A stretch of 64,000 nt of DNA, taken from NCBI GenBank assembly GCA_020740775.1, contig JAHEWK010000016.1:1-64000 (forward strand). Direction: 5' to 3'. Both the position numbers and the translations under genes were made by a program. This document shows, piece after piece, positions 21,454 to 31,977 of the stretch. Source of the stretch: Ilyonectria destructans. Lineage: Eukaryota; Ascomycota; Sordariomycetes; Hypocreales; Nectriaceae. The notes beneath the pieces were generated by a model. It was not told the DNA's origin. It did no database searches and saw only the letters and a program-made list of their open reading frames with translations. The first letter of the stretch is position 1; each line of letters starts with the position of its first letter.

Positions 21454-24364
21454 ATATTCATGCATATTCATATAAGGGAGGCGTCCTGATTGGCTCAAAT
21501 TAGATCTGGGCCTCTGGAGCCGTTATGTTGAAGAACTTGCTTTTTGAGAGACATAGGTGATACCAACCTCTGACGGGAAGTCCGGACTTCCGGGCTACCG
21601 GTCTAAACAGTCTGTCTGAACAGCTGGAAGACCTTCCTTCCGGTTTGATCCAATGTATAACCCTTTGGTCTGATGTGACACACTCCAAATACACTTCATG
21701 CCAGCACCAATCTCCATACCCGACAATCTCTTATTAGATCTTAAAGAAAACTCTTCAGTTAACGCATGGCATGCAGTAACATACTGCGTATTAGCATCTA
21801 TGGCTTCTCAGGCTTCTGAGATATCAGTCTCATGGACTAACAACGCTTCTATCGGCTCGTTTGCATCGAAACGTTCATGGAATTTCAACGCCTTTTTCTA
21901 TATAGATTATCCCAATAAATACCTCCAAGTTGAGCTTGGCCTGAAGCGCAGAAAGACTAAGGGACATCGTGCTTACGTTTGTCTTCACTGTCAGAATCCT
22001 CTATGGTCGAATCGAGTGCCTGGCAACGCTATATACCCTGCAGAAACGGCTCACCGAGCCCTTATACGAGCAAGCGAGGCTGCAAATGATACTCCATCTA
22101 GTACATTTGCCTCGGGTGTTTCATCTGGCGCTATCGAGTTGTATATCGTCTCTCGCCCTTCGCAGGCTGCTCTCCGTAACTGTTTTAATAAGCAAGTCTA
22201 TATTGAGGCAGTTGTGGGGCTTCTAATAAGGCGCAGACTGCCCTTTTTGGCAGTTGAGTACTCTGAGCTGCGAGATCTGGCTCTAGTATGTAATCCAGCT
22301 ATCGGAGACCTTCTTATTAATAATTAAAAGCAGGCTATAAGCTATATTAACTCGAACTACTCGTTATACAGCTTACAGCTTGCCGAGAGCCTTTAAATAA
22401 TGCAGTCGAAGATATATATATCTTCTAATCTCTGGATATCGCCATATTGCTATAGCGTACTCGCTATATGCGTTTAATAGGTCGATAAGGACTTCAAGCT
22501 TCAGAAAGCACTACTAGGACTGCCAGAGTATAAATACAGCCATTCTGGTGCTATGCAGGCTGAGTTAATCGCTGGTACGCTACGGAAGTTCAATATTACT
22601 GCTCAAAACCTCGGCTATTATACAGGCAATAATGCTATATCAAACGACACCTATTTAGAGGAGCTATTAAAGATTTTGGAGGCGGAATCTGGTGTAAGTT
22701 TAACTTTTAGCCGCTAATACTGCTATAGCCTATACTAAATTATAGTATGGGCTGAATACCCTCACAAACGCCGCAGAATCCGCTGCATCGGCCATATTAT
22801 CAATCTCGCCTTATAAGCATTCCTTCTCGCTCGCTCAAAAGAAGCTCTTAGAGCTGCACTCAAAGCTACTGCCGATGAGCCCGGTTTAACTATGCTAGAG
22901 GAGTTCTCACAGCAATTACATAAGCTCGATCCAGCGGAGATTGCGGCACATTCAGACACCACAATACAGCAAGAACATCAGCAGGAAGAGCCACAGGAGC
23001 AGCCCACGAGAAGATCTATAAAGGCGAGAGGCAAGCGAGCCGCAACTATATATCAGCAAGCCAGCAATAACGATAAGCACTTTACTGGCTGGCAAGACAT
23101 TCCAGCGCTAGTAAAACTTCATACACTTACAGTCTATATACAGAGCTCAGCTCTACATAATAGCCAGTGGTACGATGCTGTAGGCAAGCAACTAGATATC
23201 GATAATATCACAAGATAGTCCTTATAGTATAAAGTTATTACTATTATATTAAAGAAGAAGCTACAGATCATTCAGTTTACTGCTGAACATGATAATAATC
23301 TTAAAGGTAATACTCTTAGCAGTAGGGATTAGGAAATGCTAGAAAGAACGGGAGAATTCCTTCAACCTTTCTATAAGGCCACGTTAGAAGCGGAAGGCGC
23401 TATGTCATCAATCTCACAGTCACTTGAGCTGCTGGACCTTCTTCTAGGATACTGCGAAAAGTGGAAGGTATACGGCTAAGTTTTATATCTTCCTGCTTTA
23501 TCTATAGCTTATACGGCATGCTAATCAGCTAATTAGGCCCACTACTCGCAGCCGAGCAATCTCGATGATCGTATAATTCACTCTATCGATATATACTGGT
23601 TTATACTCGATAAGTATTACACTAAGACTGAGGATGTCCCCGTATATACCGCCGCCCTCCTTCTCGATCCTTCTAAACGCAAGAGCTATATCGAAGAATG
23701 TTGGCCCGAGGAATGGCACGAGGGCGCGCTTGCCGCCGCCCGTAGTCTCTGGAAGGAGGAGTATAATGACGATGTCGAGATACTGCTCTCAGAGCAATCC
23801 TTAGCTGTGCCTGCTTTATTAAAGCGAAAGAAGGATACGATGCTCTCAAAGATGCGCTTAGAGCTGCGAAATAAGACGATAGCGAGAGCATAGGGCAAGG
23901 ATAATTTCAATAGCTTTATCTCAGAGGCTCCTATCGCACTTGCAGAGGGTACTACGCCCCTTTAATAGTGATATAGTGAGGACGTTCGTACAGCGTACCC
24001 AAGGCTTAGCCATATGGCTATCGATATCCTGTCGGTACCAGCAGAATCAGCAGAGCCAGAGCGGACCTTTTCAGGGGCTAGGCGCACAGCTAGATGGGAT
24101 AGGCTACGATTGCTGATTGAGAGCATTGAGAAGATTGAGTGTATCGGCAACTGGCTGCGAGAGGGACATATTAGACCGTCAGCTGAGGGCGGAATAGGCC
24201 TCCCGTGTGATCCAGAGGCTATAGAAGGTGATATATAATAGTGTACAGGTCAAACGGGAGCGATTGAGAAGTTTTCGGGCTATGTAGCTACGTCAATCGA
24301 TTCCTCCCACTTCACTGCAGTAACTTGGCATCACGTGAATCCTTATATGAATATGCATGAATAT
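21454..24364 (+). mobile_element. Degenerate hAT-family transposon
   Basis: A plus-strand frame starts MPAPISIPDNLLLDLKENSS at 21698. It carries a zinc-binding-like segment (VCLHCQNPLWSNR) and, after many TAA/TAG stops, the regions EYKYSHSGAMQAELIAGTLR, WHEGALAAARSLWKEEYNDD and the hAT C-terminal dimerisation block SHMAIDILSVPAESAEPERT followed by FSGARRTARWDRLRLLIESI. A perfect 24-base inverted repeat (ATATTCATGCATATTCATAT plus AAGG) lies at 21454-21477 and 24341-24364. The true ends and an 8-base target duplication were not located; similar AT-rich motifs continue to about 24440. The stops make it non-autonomous. Confidence 0.8.
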
Positions 24365-24443
24365 GTTATATGAATATGTGTTTCACTAGATAAGTTGAAT
24401 ATAATATGAATATAAGAAAATCAGTGCGAATATTCATATAGCC

Positions 24444-24917
24444 ATGTATGCCGCCAACAAGTCCCGTACAGCAGCCCCGAGGTATAAGCCAGGCGATTGG
24501 GTCTATCTGAGTTTGAAGAACGTAAAGACCACAAGATCATCGAAGAAGCTGGACTGGCTACATGCCAAGTACCAAGTGGTCCGGGAAGTTAACTCTCACT
24601 CCTATCAGTTGGACGTACCTGGTAGGATTCACCCAGTCTTTCACGTCGACCTATTACGCCCAGCATCGACAGACCACCTGCCCTCACAGAGACCAGATAA
24701 CACACAACCGGCACCTGTTCTAGTTGATGGCGAGGAGGAGTGGCAAGTAGAACGCATTTTGGATGAGCAGTGGAAGACTGAGGAAGGCGTAAGGCGCAAG
24801 GAAGCTTTAGTGAAGTTGGTTGGTTACTCTGAGCCTACGTGGGAACCCATTGGCAACCTGCAAGCTACCGCTCAGTGGAAGCTCTGGCGCAAGAACCACA
24901 AGAGGAGCCGCAGATAG
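24444..24917 (+). pseudogene. Ty3/gypsy pol C-terminus: integrase tail and chromodomain
   Basis: A 157-codon open stretch encodes the end of an integrase (APRYKPGDWVYLSLKNVKTT, KLDWLHAKYQVVREVNSHSY, RIHPVFHVDLLRPAS) followed by a chromodomain (WQVERILDEQW ... EALVKLVGYSEPTWEPIGNL). The upstream protease, RT and RNase H are absent; the hAT element lies just to the left. This is the 3' end of a chromovirus. It is followed by a polypurine tract (24936-24948) and a probable LTR. Confidence 0.9.
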
Positions 24918-24951
24918 CCCTCAACTTCTTCTCCCGGGAGGGAGGGGGTAA

Positions 24952-25467
24952 TGTCACTGGCCAGGGCCCATATCCTTGCGGCTGTGCCGCAAGACGTACT
25001 AGGCTCGTGCGCGCCAGTGATGAGAAATCGTTCCACAGCTCAGGGGCATTTAGGAACTTCTTTCTTTCTTCTTCATCTTTGATGTAAATAGCATCCTGGA
25101 CTAGATAGCTGGAATCCAGCTACTAGAGGCCGTTCACACTTACGACTATCTTAGATGGCTATTAATATACTTACTATCCTATTATTATCTGCAGAGAGTA
25201 AGAGGACGTTTAGTAGTGTATGATGTATGATGGCGCTGTTAAGAAGCCGGCTGAGGAGGGAGATAGTGGTGATGGCGTAGTGTATTCGATTATGGAGTAA
25301 AGCTGGGATCTACACGCCTTTACTGCTGCTGCTTAGCCTTAGTGATAGCCAATGGGTTGATGCACTTGCGTCACTAAAGGACATGAGCGATATGTAATCT
25401 GCCTAGTAGCTTTCTTTTATTACCTACCTAATTAACTCAGCTCTACTACGTCTCTCCCGAAGTCACA
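24952..25467 (+). repeat. Probable 3' LTR of the Ty3 element
   Basis: It begins TGTCACTGGCC three bases after the polypurine tract GGGAGGGAGGGGG and plausibly ends AGTCACA at 25467, giving about 516 bases. The right boundary is a judgement from the TG...CA rule; no second copy is in the window to confirm it. Confidence 0.6.
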
Positions 25468-25553
25468 CGACGTCACGCGATGTCTCACGATGTCTCACGA
25501 TGTCTGACGTTTTCTACCTTCGCGGGATTTGTCATGTGTTCGATCGAGTCTTG

Positions 25554-25677
25554 GCATTCGATATATATCGAATCTATGGGAGACGCATTCGATTCGATTC
25601 GAGTCTGCAGGAGGTGCATTCGATTCGACTCGAATCTATGGGAGTCGGATTCGATTCAATTCGAATCTACGGGAGTC
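25554..25677. repeat. 31-base tandem repeat, four units
   Basis: Units start at 25554, 25585, 25616 and 25647, an exact 31-base period. The core is GCATTCGATTCGATTCGAAT and each unit has an internal near-palindrome. It is followed by a 10-base run (ATTCGATAG-type) to about 25706. Confidence 0.9.
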
Positions 25678-25706
25678 ACATTCGATAGATTCGATAGATT
25701 CGATAG

Positions 25707-26282
25707 ATGTCTGACTCTGCAGGCGGGGTCGTTCAACAGCGAGGGTCAAGATAGGACGTGACAGAGAACGTGGTGGGAGACGAGACGACGATGTCGATAG
25801 GACCAGGACTCCGTTGAAGCTAATCCAGCCGAAAGTAGCCACAAGAATACCCGAGACTGGAGAGCTGGCCTACCTAAGCCCCGGGCTGACTCAACAAAGT
25901 TCAGAAAGCCAAGTCTCCGCAGAGGCCGTAACGGCCGGCCTGCTGGATGCAGGTCGACGGCGGCAGGGCCGCCCAACGACGAGGACCGGTGCACGACACG
26001 ACGGCGTCACCCACCCAAGACCTCCGTTGTGCCCGATCCAGCCGAGAAAGGTGGTGGCTCCAGACACCAGCGAGTCGAGGGCTGAGCCAAGCGCCGCAAG
26101 CGCGGATCAGCGGAACCGGCAGTTGCTGCCGCAGACAGGTCCAGTATTGCGAGCCTCGGACGAGCGCCTGGGCCGCGCGACCGTAGTAGTAGCCACCGAT
26201 CTCATCTCGTCACGTAATAAAGCGAACGGGGAGCTGGGGCAGGCATCGACGACCCTAAATACTTGGGAATAGTCGCCTAAGA
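25707..26282. other. GC-rich stretch without a convincing gene
   Basis: A plus-strand frame is open from 25814 to 26272 (152 codons), but its composition is Arg/Ser/Thr-rich with no hydrophobic core and no recognisable motif. I do not call it a gene. Confidence 0.4.
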
Positions 26283-27364
26283 TTATAGGAACCACATGGA
26301 CAAACCCAACAGGCCCAGACTATAAATCCACATATCTCGAACTCTGTGCCGCCCGGCTTCCGAAACCGACTCACCGTAGATGGTCTGGGAGTACCCGAGC
26401 GTGGAATTCCATTCTGGCGTGTCGTTCAAGCTACTGAGCAGAGTATCGGACCGATTCCCATCTATCACGCCCAGGAAGCTAATTGTAATCGGTCCGCCGA
26501 TAAACGACATTGGCCCTTCGTCATCATGGCCCAAGGTATTGCCACCGAATATTCCCCTGATCTCCAGAGAAGCAGAGCTGTTATCGAACCGGCCGGTCAC
26601 TCTAGGAAAGTCGGTAATATTCAATCGATCCAATAAGTTCCGCCTCTCCCGAATAACACCTCCATATAGAGCATCCGACGCACTCATGCACTGGCTGTAG
26701 TTGAACTGCGCCGGTTGAAGCCAGTCCGAGTAGTTTCGGTAACCGGAGAATGCGTACGAGGCGCCGGACAAGTGGGTCGTATTTAGCCGCCAGTAGGGGG
26801 GGGGTCGGCAATGTCGGCTGGTCGTATCGGTTCATTCTGCGATTCGTTGGTGATTCCGCGATCGTGGATTTATTCTAGGGTATATATAGGATTACCTACT
26901 CAACTGAATCAAAATCTCTGTATCTCATTGGTAGGACCATCGTCTGTGTTGCGGGTGGGGGTGATGTTGACGCTCTTGTCCCACGTCCGTAACGAGAATG
27001 TGAGCTCATTATTATCTTCAATATATCGATTCGATTTAACGATAGCCAAGCTAGAATCGTAGGAGATTTCGATGGCCGAACTCTGGAAGGTATCGCATTC
27101 GTTATCTTCGATATAATCCTGTGGCTCTATTCGGATCGTCGTCGTTCCATTGTAGTATCTACTGTCATCAGCTAGGGAATTCTCATTCGTGGCATGGGGT
27201 CTATTGGGGGACTGACGAGCCCGTCCACCGGTACAGGTAATATATGAGACCAGTGATATTGTCAGGACGGAGGTTGGATGCCGGATCAATCTCATCGCCA
27301 TAGGAACCAAGGGCTGTCGTCGCCGCCAACAGGATGGAGAGAGAGAGACGGACCGCGGACTTCA
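26283..27364 (-). pseudogene. Secreted glycoprotein gene with frameshifts
   Basis: The minus strand begins MKSAVRLSLSILLAATTALG (signal peptide), then DEIDPASNLRPDNITGLIYY, and shifts frame near 27200. The second segment has DDSRYYNGTTTIRIEPQDYI and SAIEISYDSSLAIVKSNRYI and ends in a TGA at about 26909. The third segment reads YWRLNTTHLSGASYAFSGYR and ends in a hydrophobic tail (MWIYSLGLLGLSMWFL), possibly a GPI signal. N-glycosylation sequons are numerous (NIT, NGT, NTT, NYS, NSS, NRS, NDT, NST). A run of nine C's near 26800 is a likely slippage site. It resembles large families of fungal secreted hypothetical proteins; the function is unknown. Confidence 0.55.
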
Positions 27365-28330
27365 TTTTCGCGCTGGATGCAGAGCGCGTCAGTAACCCGC
27401 TATATCACGTTTTAACCGATGACTCTGCAGTCTCTTTGCCAGGGCAAGCCTCTCGCCAGGCCTGACGGGGTCAGCGAGGCTACCCCATCTTAAGTACCCG
27501 TGGCACCCTCTACCCAACTCTCCGATGATCCAGCTCTCGCTCCTCGCGAGGGGTGGGCCAATTGTGCTGATCATATAACTCTGGGGCTAGTGCATGCTTA
27601 GAGCCTTGGCACATTCAGGGAGACGGTTGAAACTTCCTTAGTTCTCATATCGCAATTGAGCTTAACCTAAGTTAGAAAGTAGGGTCTTCCATTTTCAAGG
27701 CATTTCTCCACTTCAATCTCTTCGGTCATGTAACTATGGCTCTTATTAATTATAAAGATAACCTTAAATATTGACATTAAGACTGGGATTATTTTATTGC
27801 GCTGCTTCTTATAAATCCACGTTTCAGCAGTAAATCGAACCCACTGACTGCATTGTTCCCCCAAAACTACTTGTTTGACAGTTGAAATCAGACTTGACAA
27901 GGATGGGGGGAAACAAGCTCCGTCTGACATCCTTAGCCGCTCTTGGCAAAACTTGACCTTACTCGGAGAGGAAATAAAGGCGGTTGAATGCGATTGGATC
28001 ATCATCATGATTTGAGACAATAAGGACCATGGTAGGCTTGGAGCTCAACGGATTGAGAGTGACTGCCAAATTTGGCTGCCCAATGTCCCACGTCGATTGG
28101 GGCCTTACCGCGGTCGTGCAATTCCGGTGCAAGGATATGTGCAATAAGCTCCCTTCTGCAGAATAAGTCGGCTTCTGTTAGAAAAAGATCTTTGAGTGAC
28201 CCCGTCTAGGACTTTGAACCTTAACCGTACGACTTCAAACTTTAACCTTGATCCTGAAGTTAAGGGGGAACATTCAGTTCTTCCAACACGCGGAAGGGGC
28301 TAGGGTGGTGGCCGGCGGCGAGGCAGCTTC
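27365..28330. other. No gene seen
   Basis: Moderately AT-rich. The short open frames have no features. Presumed promoter of the secreted-protein gene at the left, otherwise unassigned. Confidence 0.5.
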
Positions 28331-28540
28331 CTAAAGGCGTCGGATGTGCGTTCCGATGACGTGCCAGACAGCTCGAAGAAGTTTTACGGTGATATTGTCC
28401 GCCCCTGGAGAGGTGTTGCCTATGCGAAGTGTCGCGTCTTGTGCTTCTTCTAAGGCTATTTGCTGACCCAACGCGAAGGATCTTCCATCTGGACTAGTTC
28501 GATGAAGCACGGAACCGTCGGCGGCGAATGTGACCCTCTC
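28331..28540 (-). pseudogene. LINE reverse-transcriptase fragment
   Basis: The minus strand reads ERVTFAADGSVLHRTSPDGR, then QQIALEEAQDATLRIGNTSP, GADNITVKLLRAVWHVIGTH and IRRL before TAG. The segment SPGADNITVKLLRAVWHVI aligns with SPGADGISVRLLKACWDVI of the LINE at 14.8 kb but is clearly divergent, so it comes from another LINE family. Neither end is preserved. Confidence 0.75.
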
Positions 28541-29509
28541 TCATTCAAAGTGAGAGGCGCAGTGAGGTTAAAGCCAACAGTCAGGGGCTATTCTCCCCTG
28601 TCTGGCCCGGTGATTTCCTCATTGGGTCTGGGCCTTGAACAGTAATCGGCTTGGTGTTGGATGGTCGCTTGGGCGGCTAGGCTTAAAATCTACCTCGTAG
28701 GCTGCTGGGGTGTTAGGAGAGGGATCCGCGCCCTCGCGGCGGGTGCCCTGCGGCCTTTTCCTGCGTACCGCCTCCAGCACCTCGCCATCCCAGAGTCGGT
28801 CGGGGCCCGAGGGTGCCCCGTCTTCTGTAGCTGCCAGAACGGCCGGAAGTCGGGTGGTTTTCGTAACCCAATTCCCTCGATCGGTCTAATAGGCGCACGG
28901 GCGCGCGCCAAGCAGATCACGTCTCCAGACAAAGCGGAGATGATCGACGGATTGACCTTTGGTAAGACGCGGCGCCTGCTTGGTGTGTGTGTTTCATATG
29001 CATGCGCCACCTCGCCGTCATTGGCCGCCATTCGGTTCATGTTTATGCGTTGTCTTTCAAGCGAACCAGCCGCCCAAATTGCACAGCCCCGGAGTCCGCC
29101 TTGAACACGTAATGACAGCACGTTTGCACGGCAATTCCTGCTGCCTTGGTGACTGGATCTCTGACAAGAAAAGAAATATAGCTGAGTGCTGGGGCCCAGG
29201 AGCTCCCGCCTTGAGCTGGACAACAGCACCCCTGCTGGGTGTCCCACAGCCCGAATGTCTGCATCGCGCTTGGCCCCGCATTAGAAGTTTGTAGCTATTC
29301 CCAAGGTGGGGTTGCAATGACAAGGGCTTAGACTCATTGCCTTGTGATGGGCTTTTAAAATACCCTCATTCTCCTACGCCCCTCTGGCGGCGTCTCTAAA
29401 GTCTAGGGGACACAAGGCCGGTAAAATCTTGGTAACACGCCTCGTTGACATTCTTTAAGCTCTGAAGAAACTCTAAAGTCAAAGCTAGAGTAATAACAGT
29501 GCTCCAGAG
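28541..29509. other. No convincing gene
   Basis: A minus-strand frame is open for 185 codons at 28690-29247, but it is rich in Arg/Pro, competes with two other open frames and shows no motif. It may be more of the decayed LINE. Confidence 0.4.
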
Positions 29510-31977
29510 ATGAAGACGCAATCACCATTTCTGTTCGGCTGGTGGCTCGGGTCGGCCCTTACCTTCGACTTTAAAGACCTAAGCGACCCAGTCTCACCCG
29601 CCTTCAATCTCAAGTTGGCCACAGGTTATGATTCAGGATTTAAACTCCAAAGGGAGCCAGAGCCCAGCTTTAATATTTCCAAGCAGATACCTGCCAATTC
29701 CAGCCTTTTTATCTCTAACTTGCTGGGTGATATTGATTTGTGGGACGATAATAGGGGCGAGGGTCTCCTGGAGAGGCAGACGAAAACCTATCTACCAGAG
29801 ACCTATTTATTATCCCCAATATCCAATACTAACTATTTAGGGTTCAGCTAACGCTATAAATTAGATATATACCCAAATAGCAAGTGCTGTCGCACTGGGC
29901 AAATATACATTACCAGCAGTTACTATCCGTCTGGAAACCAGCAGTATGGCTCATAAGGCTGCTACAATCCGGATAAAGATGAGATATATTGCAGTAGATC
30001 GGGGAAATACTATCCCAAAGAGTACGACTATATATCTAATAGTTATTGCCGCAAAGGAATAAAGCTATGTGGGAGTGGCTGCTATAACCCTAAGACTGAA
30101 ATATACTGCGGTTCTGGCACTGGAATATACCCCAAGACATCCACTTACGTGGCGGGTAGATACTGTCCCAAGGGCATAAAGAAGTGCGGGACTAGCAAAT
30201 ACTATAATCCGACCAAGGAGACCTGCTATCCAGCAAACTCAGGGCTTTATAGAAGACAGAATAATAGAGTCTGCACTCTCGACACCGTCTGCCCTAAGGA
30301 CAAGACTTATATGGGCGGCAACAGTTATTATCCTAATAGCCACAAGCTTTGCGGCACCAAGGGATACTACGATCCCAAGACGGAGACATACTGCGAAGAT
30401 ACAGAAGAGCACTGCCCGAAAGATTACAACTATCTGAAGGACGGCGAGTGCTGCCCCAAGGGGATAATCAAATGCAGAAAAAACAAATACTACAATCCCA
30501 AAACGCAGAACTGCTGCCAGGACCAATCGGGCGGAAACAACTGGGCCTGTAAATCCGGCTTTCAATATTGCATTGCTTCCAGTAGATGTTTCGACTCCAA
30601 GACCCAGAGATGTTGCGCCTCTGGGCCTTGCGATATCGAGGGATTATATTGCGACGGCAAATATTGCCCGAAGGGCTACATATGCAACAAAAACAAGAAG
30701 TACTACAAGAAACCTAAGCCTCGGACGTCGACGACTAAGGTGTGCCCGACACCAACAGCAACGAGGGCGCCCAGGCCGATGAAGACCATTGACTTTGTGT
30801 ACGACCGGAACCGTTCTGTTCGTCCCAAGAATGCGCCGCCTCCGAGGGACTACATGACTCTCTCGAACCACGCTGTCTTGATGAACATGTGTCGAGGCAT
30901 GAAAAAGATGAATGGTGGCAAGGGCACACAGACTGCCACGCTGACCCACGGTGGGAAATGCTGGCAGAAAAGGAACAGAGACATTATGTGTCCCGAAGGC
31001 TTTTGCAAGAACGCCATCGGCGAGTTCGTTGATCAGTTCTTCCCGGATGGCGTACATTCTTGGGCACAAGACGCTATTACGGCCGCTGGGGATCTTGAGT
31101 GTGATGAATTCCCGTTCGCGAGCTCTCTTCAGGGCGGCGACTCGGTGAATGGAGTCACCGTATGCCTTCCGGCTGACGACAACGGGTTCCAAGGTACCAC
31201 AATGAGCAAATTCTTCCGAAGGAAGAAGGGTGGTAGGGACATCGTCGCGGGTGAGGACTACATGATTAGAATCGTGGGATGGAACTGCGACAAGCAGGAG
31301 CCGTTCGGCAACCAGCGTAGAGATGTTTCAATGGACGTGTTTGAAGAGGTGGGTCCCATATCCTGGACAGGGTTGGCGAAGAGAGATGCCTTTGACGATA
31401 GCATCGACCGATATGGGGGTACGTTTCCACTTTGTCCCAACCGTTCTTTTTCATACTCACATCGATTTATAGAGGAGATGTATCACGGGTTCGACACGGA
31501 TAACTCAAAGTTGAACCTGATGACAATGCCGCTGGGAGACCTAACGGCCGGAACGTGAGTAACCGACGTCCTCCTAGAACTATTCTGATGCTGACGAAAC
31601 TGTCCCATAGATACCTCGTCGACCTCAACGTGACACAGGGAAACCTCAGCTATGTCGTAGTGGATTATGTCGGCAACAGTTTTGACGCAACCGTCTTATC
31701 CAACGGCAGCGTTCAATTCACTCTCGACGAGGACTGGCAGGCTGTCGTCTTATCAGGCACGACAGAAGAGGAAGAAGTTGAGCTTACGTATAAGGCAGAA
31801 ACGTTGCCGGACCCCGCGACGACTGAGCCTCCGACAACGGAGACCAAGGCCCCGTCCACGGCGACGGCCGCTCCGGCGCCTTCGTCCACGGACAACGCGG
31901 GCTACGCCATACAAGCGGGGGGTGCTGCCAAGGGTGTGGTAGTTGTTTGTGCTGTTGCGGCTATTTTGAACCAGTGA
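29510..31977 (+). pseudogene. Secreted Cys-rich repeat protein with NucA/NucB-type nuclease domain and GPI tail
   Basis: One frame runs from an ATG at 29510 (MKTQSPFLFGWWLGSALT, signal peptide) through exon 1 to 31554. A 56-base intron (31555-31610) follows, then exon 2 to 31977. Two TAA codons interrupt the N-terminal third (29849-29851 and about 29972-29974). The middle is a series of Cys-rich modules built on YC-x-KGIK-x-CG and YYNPKTE-x-YC, about six copies between 29870 and 30700. Next comes a nuclease-like domain: TIDFVYDRNRSVRPKNAPPP, FPDGVHSWAQDAI, CDEFPFASSLQGG, VCLPADDNGFQG and YMIRIVGWNCD. The CDE(F/Y)PFAS motif is characteristic of NucA/NucB DNases. The C-terminus is Thr/Pro-rich and ends in a hydrophobic tail (AAKGVVVVCAVAAILNQ), as in GPI-anchored proteins. 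If translation begins downstream of the stops, the nuclease part is intact. Confidence 0.75.

Noticed and set aside
25814..26272. 152-codon plus-strand open frame beside the 31-base repeat
   Set aside because: Arg/Ser/Thr-rich with no motif; the opposite strand is open as well. High GC content explains the lack of stops.
28690..29247. 185-codon minus-strand open frame
   Set aside because: Three overlapping frames are open and none shows a motif; may be decayed LINE sequence.
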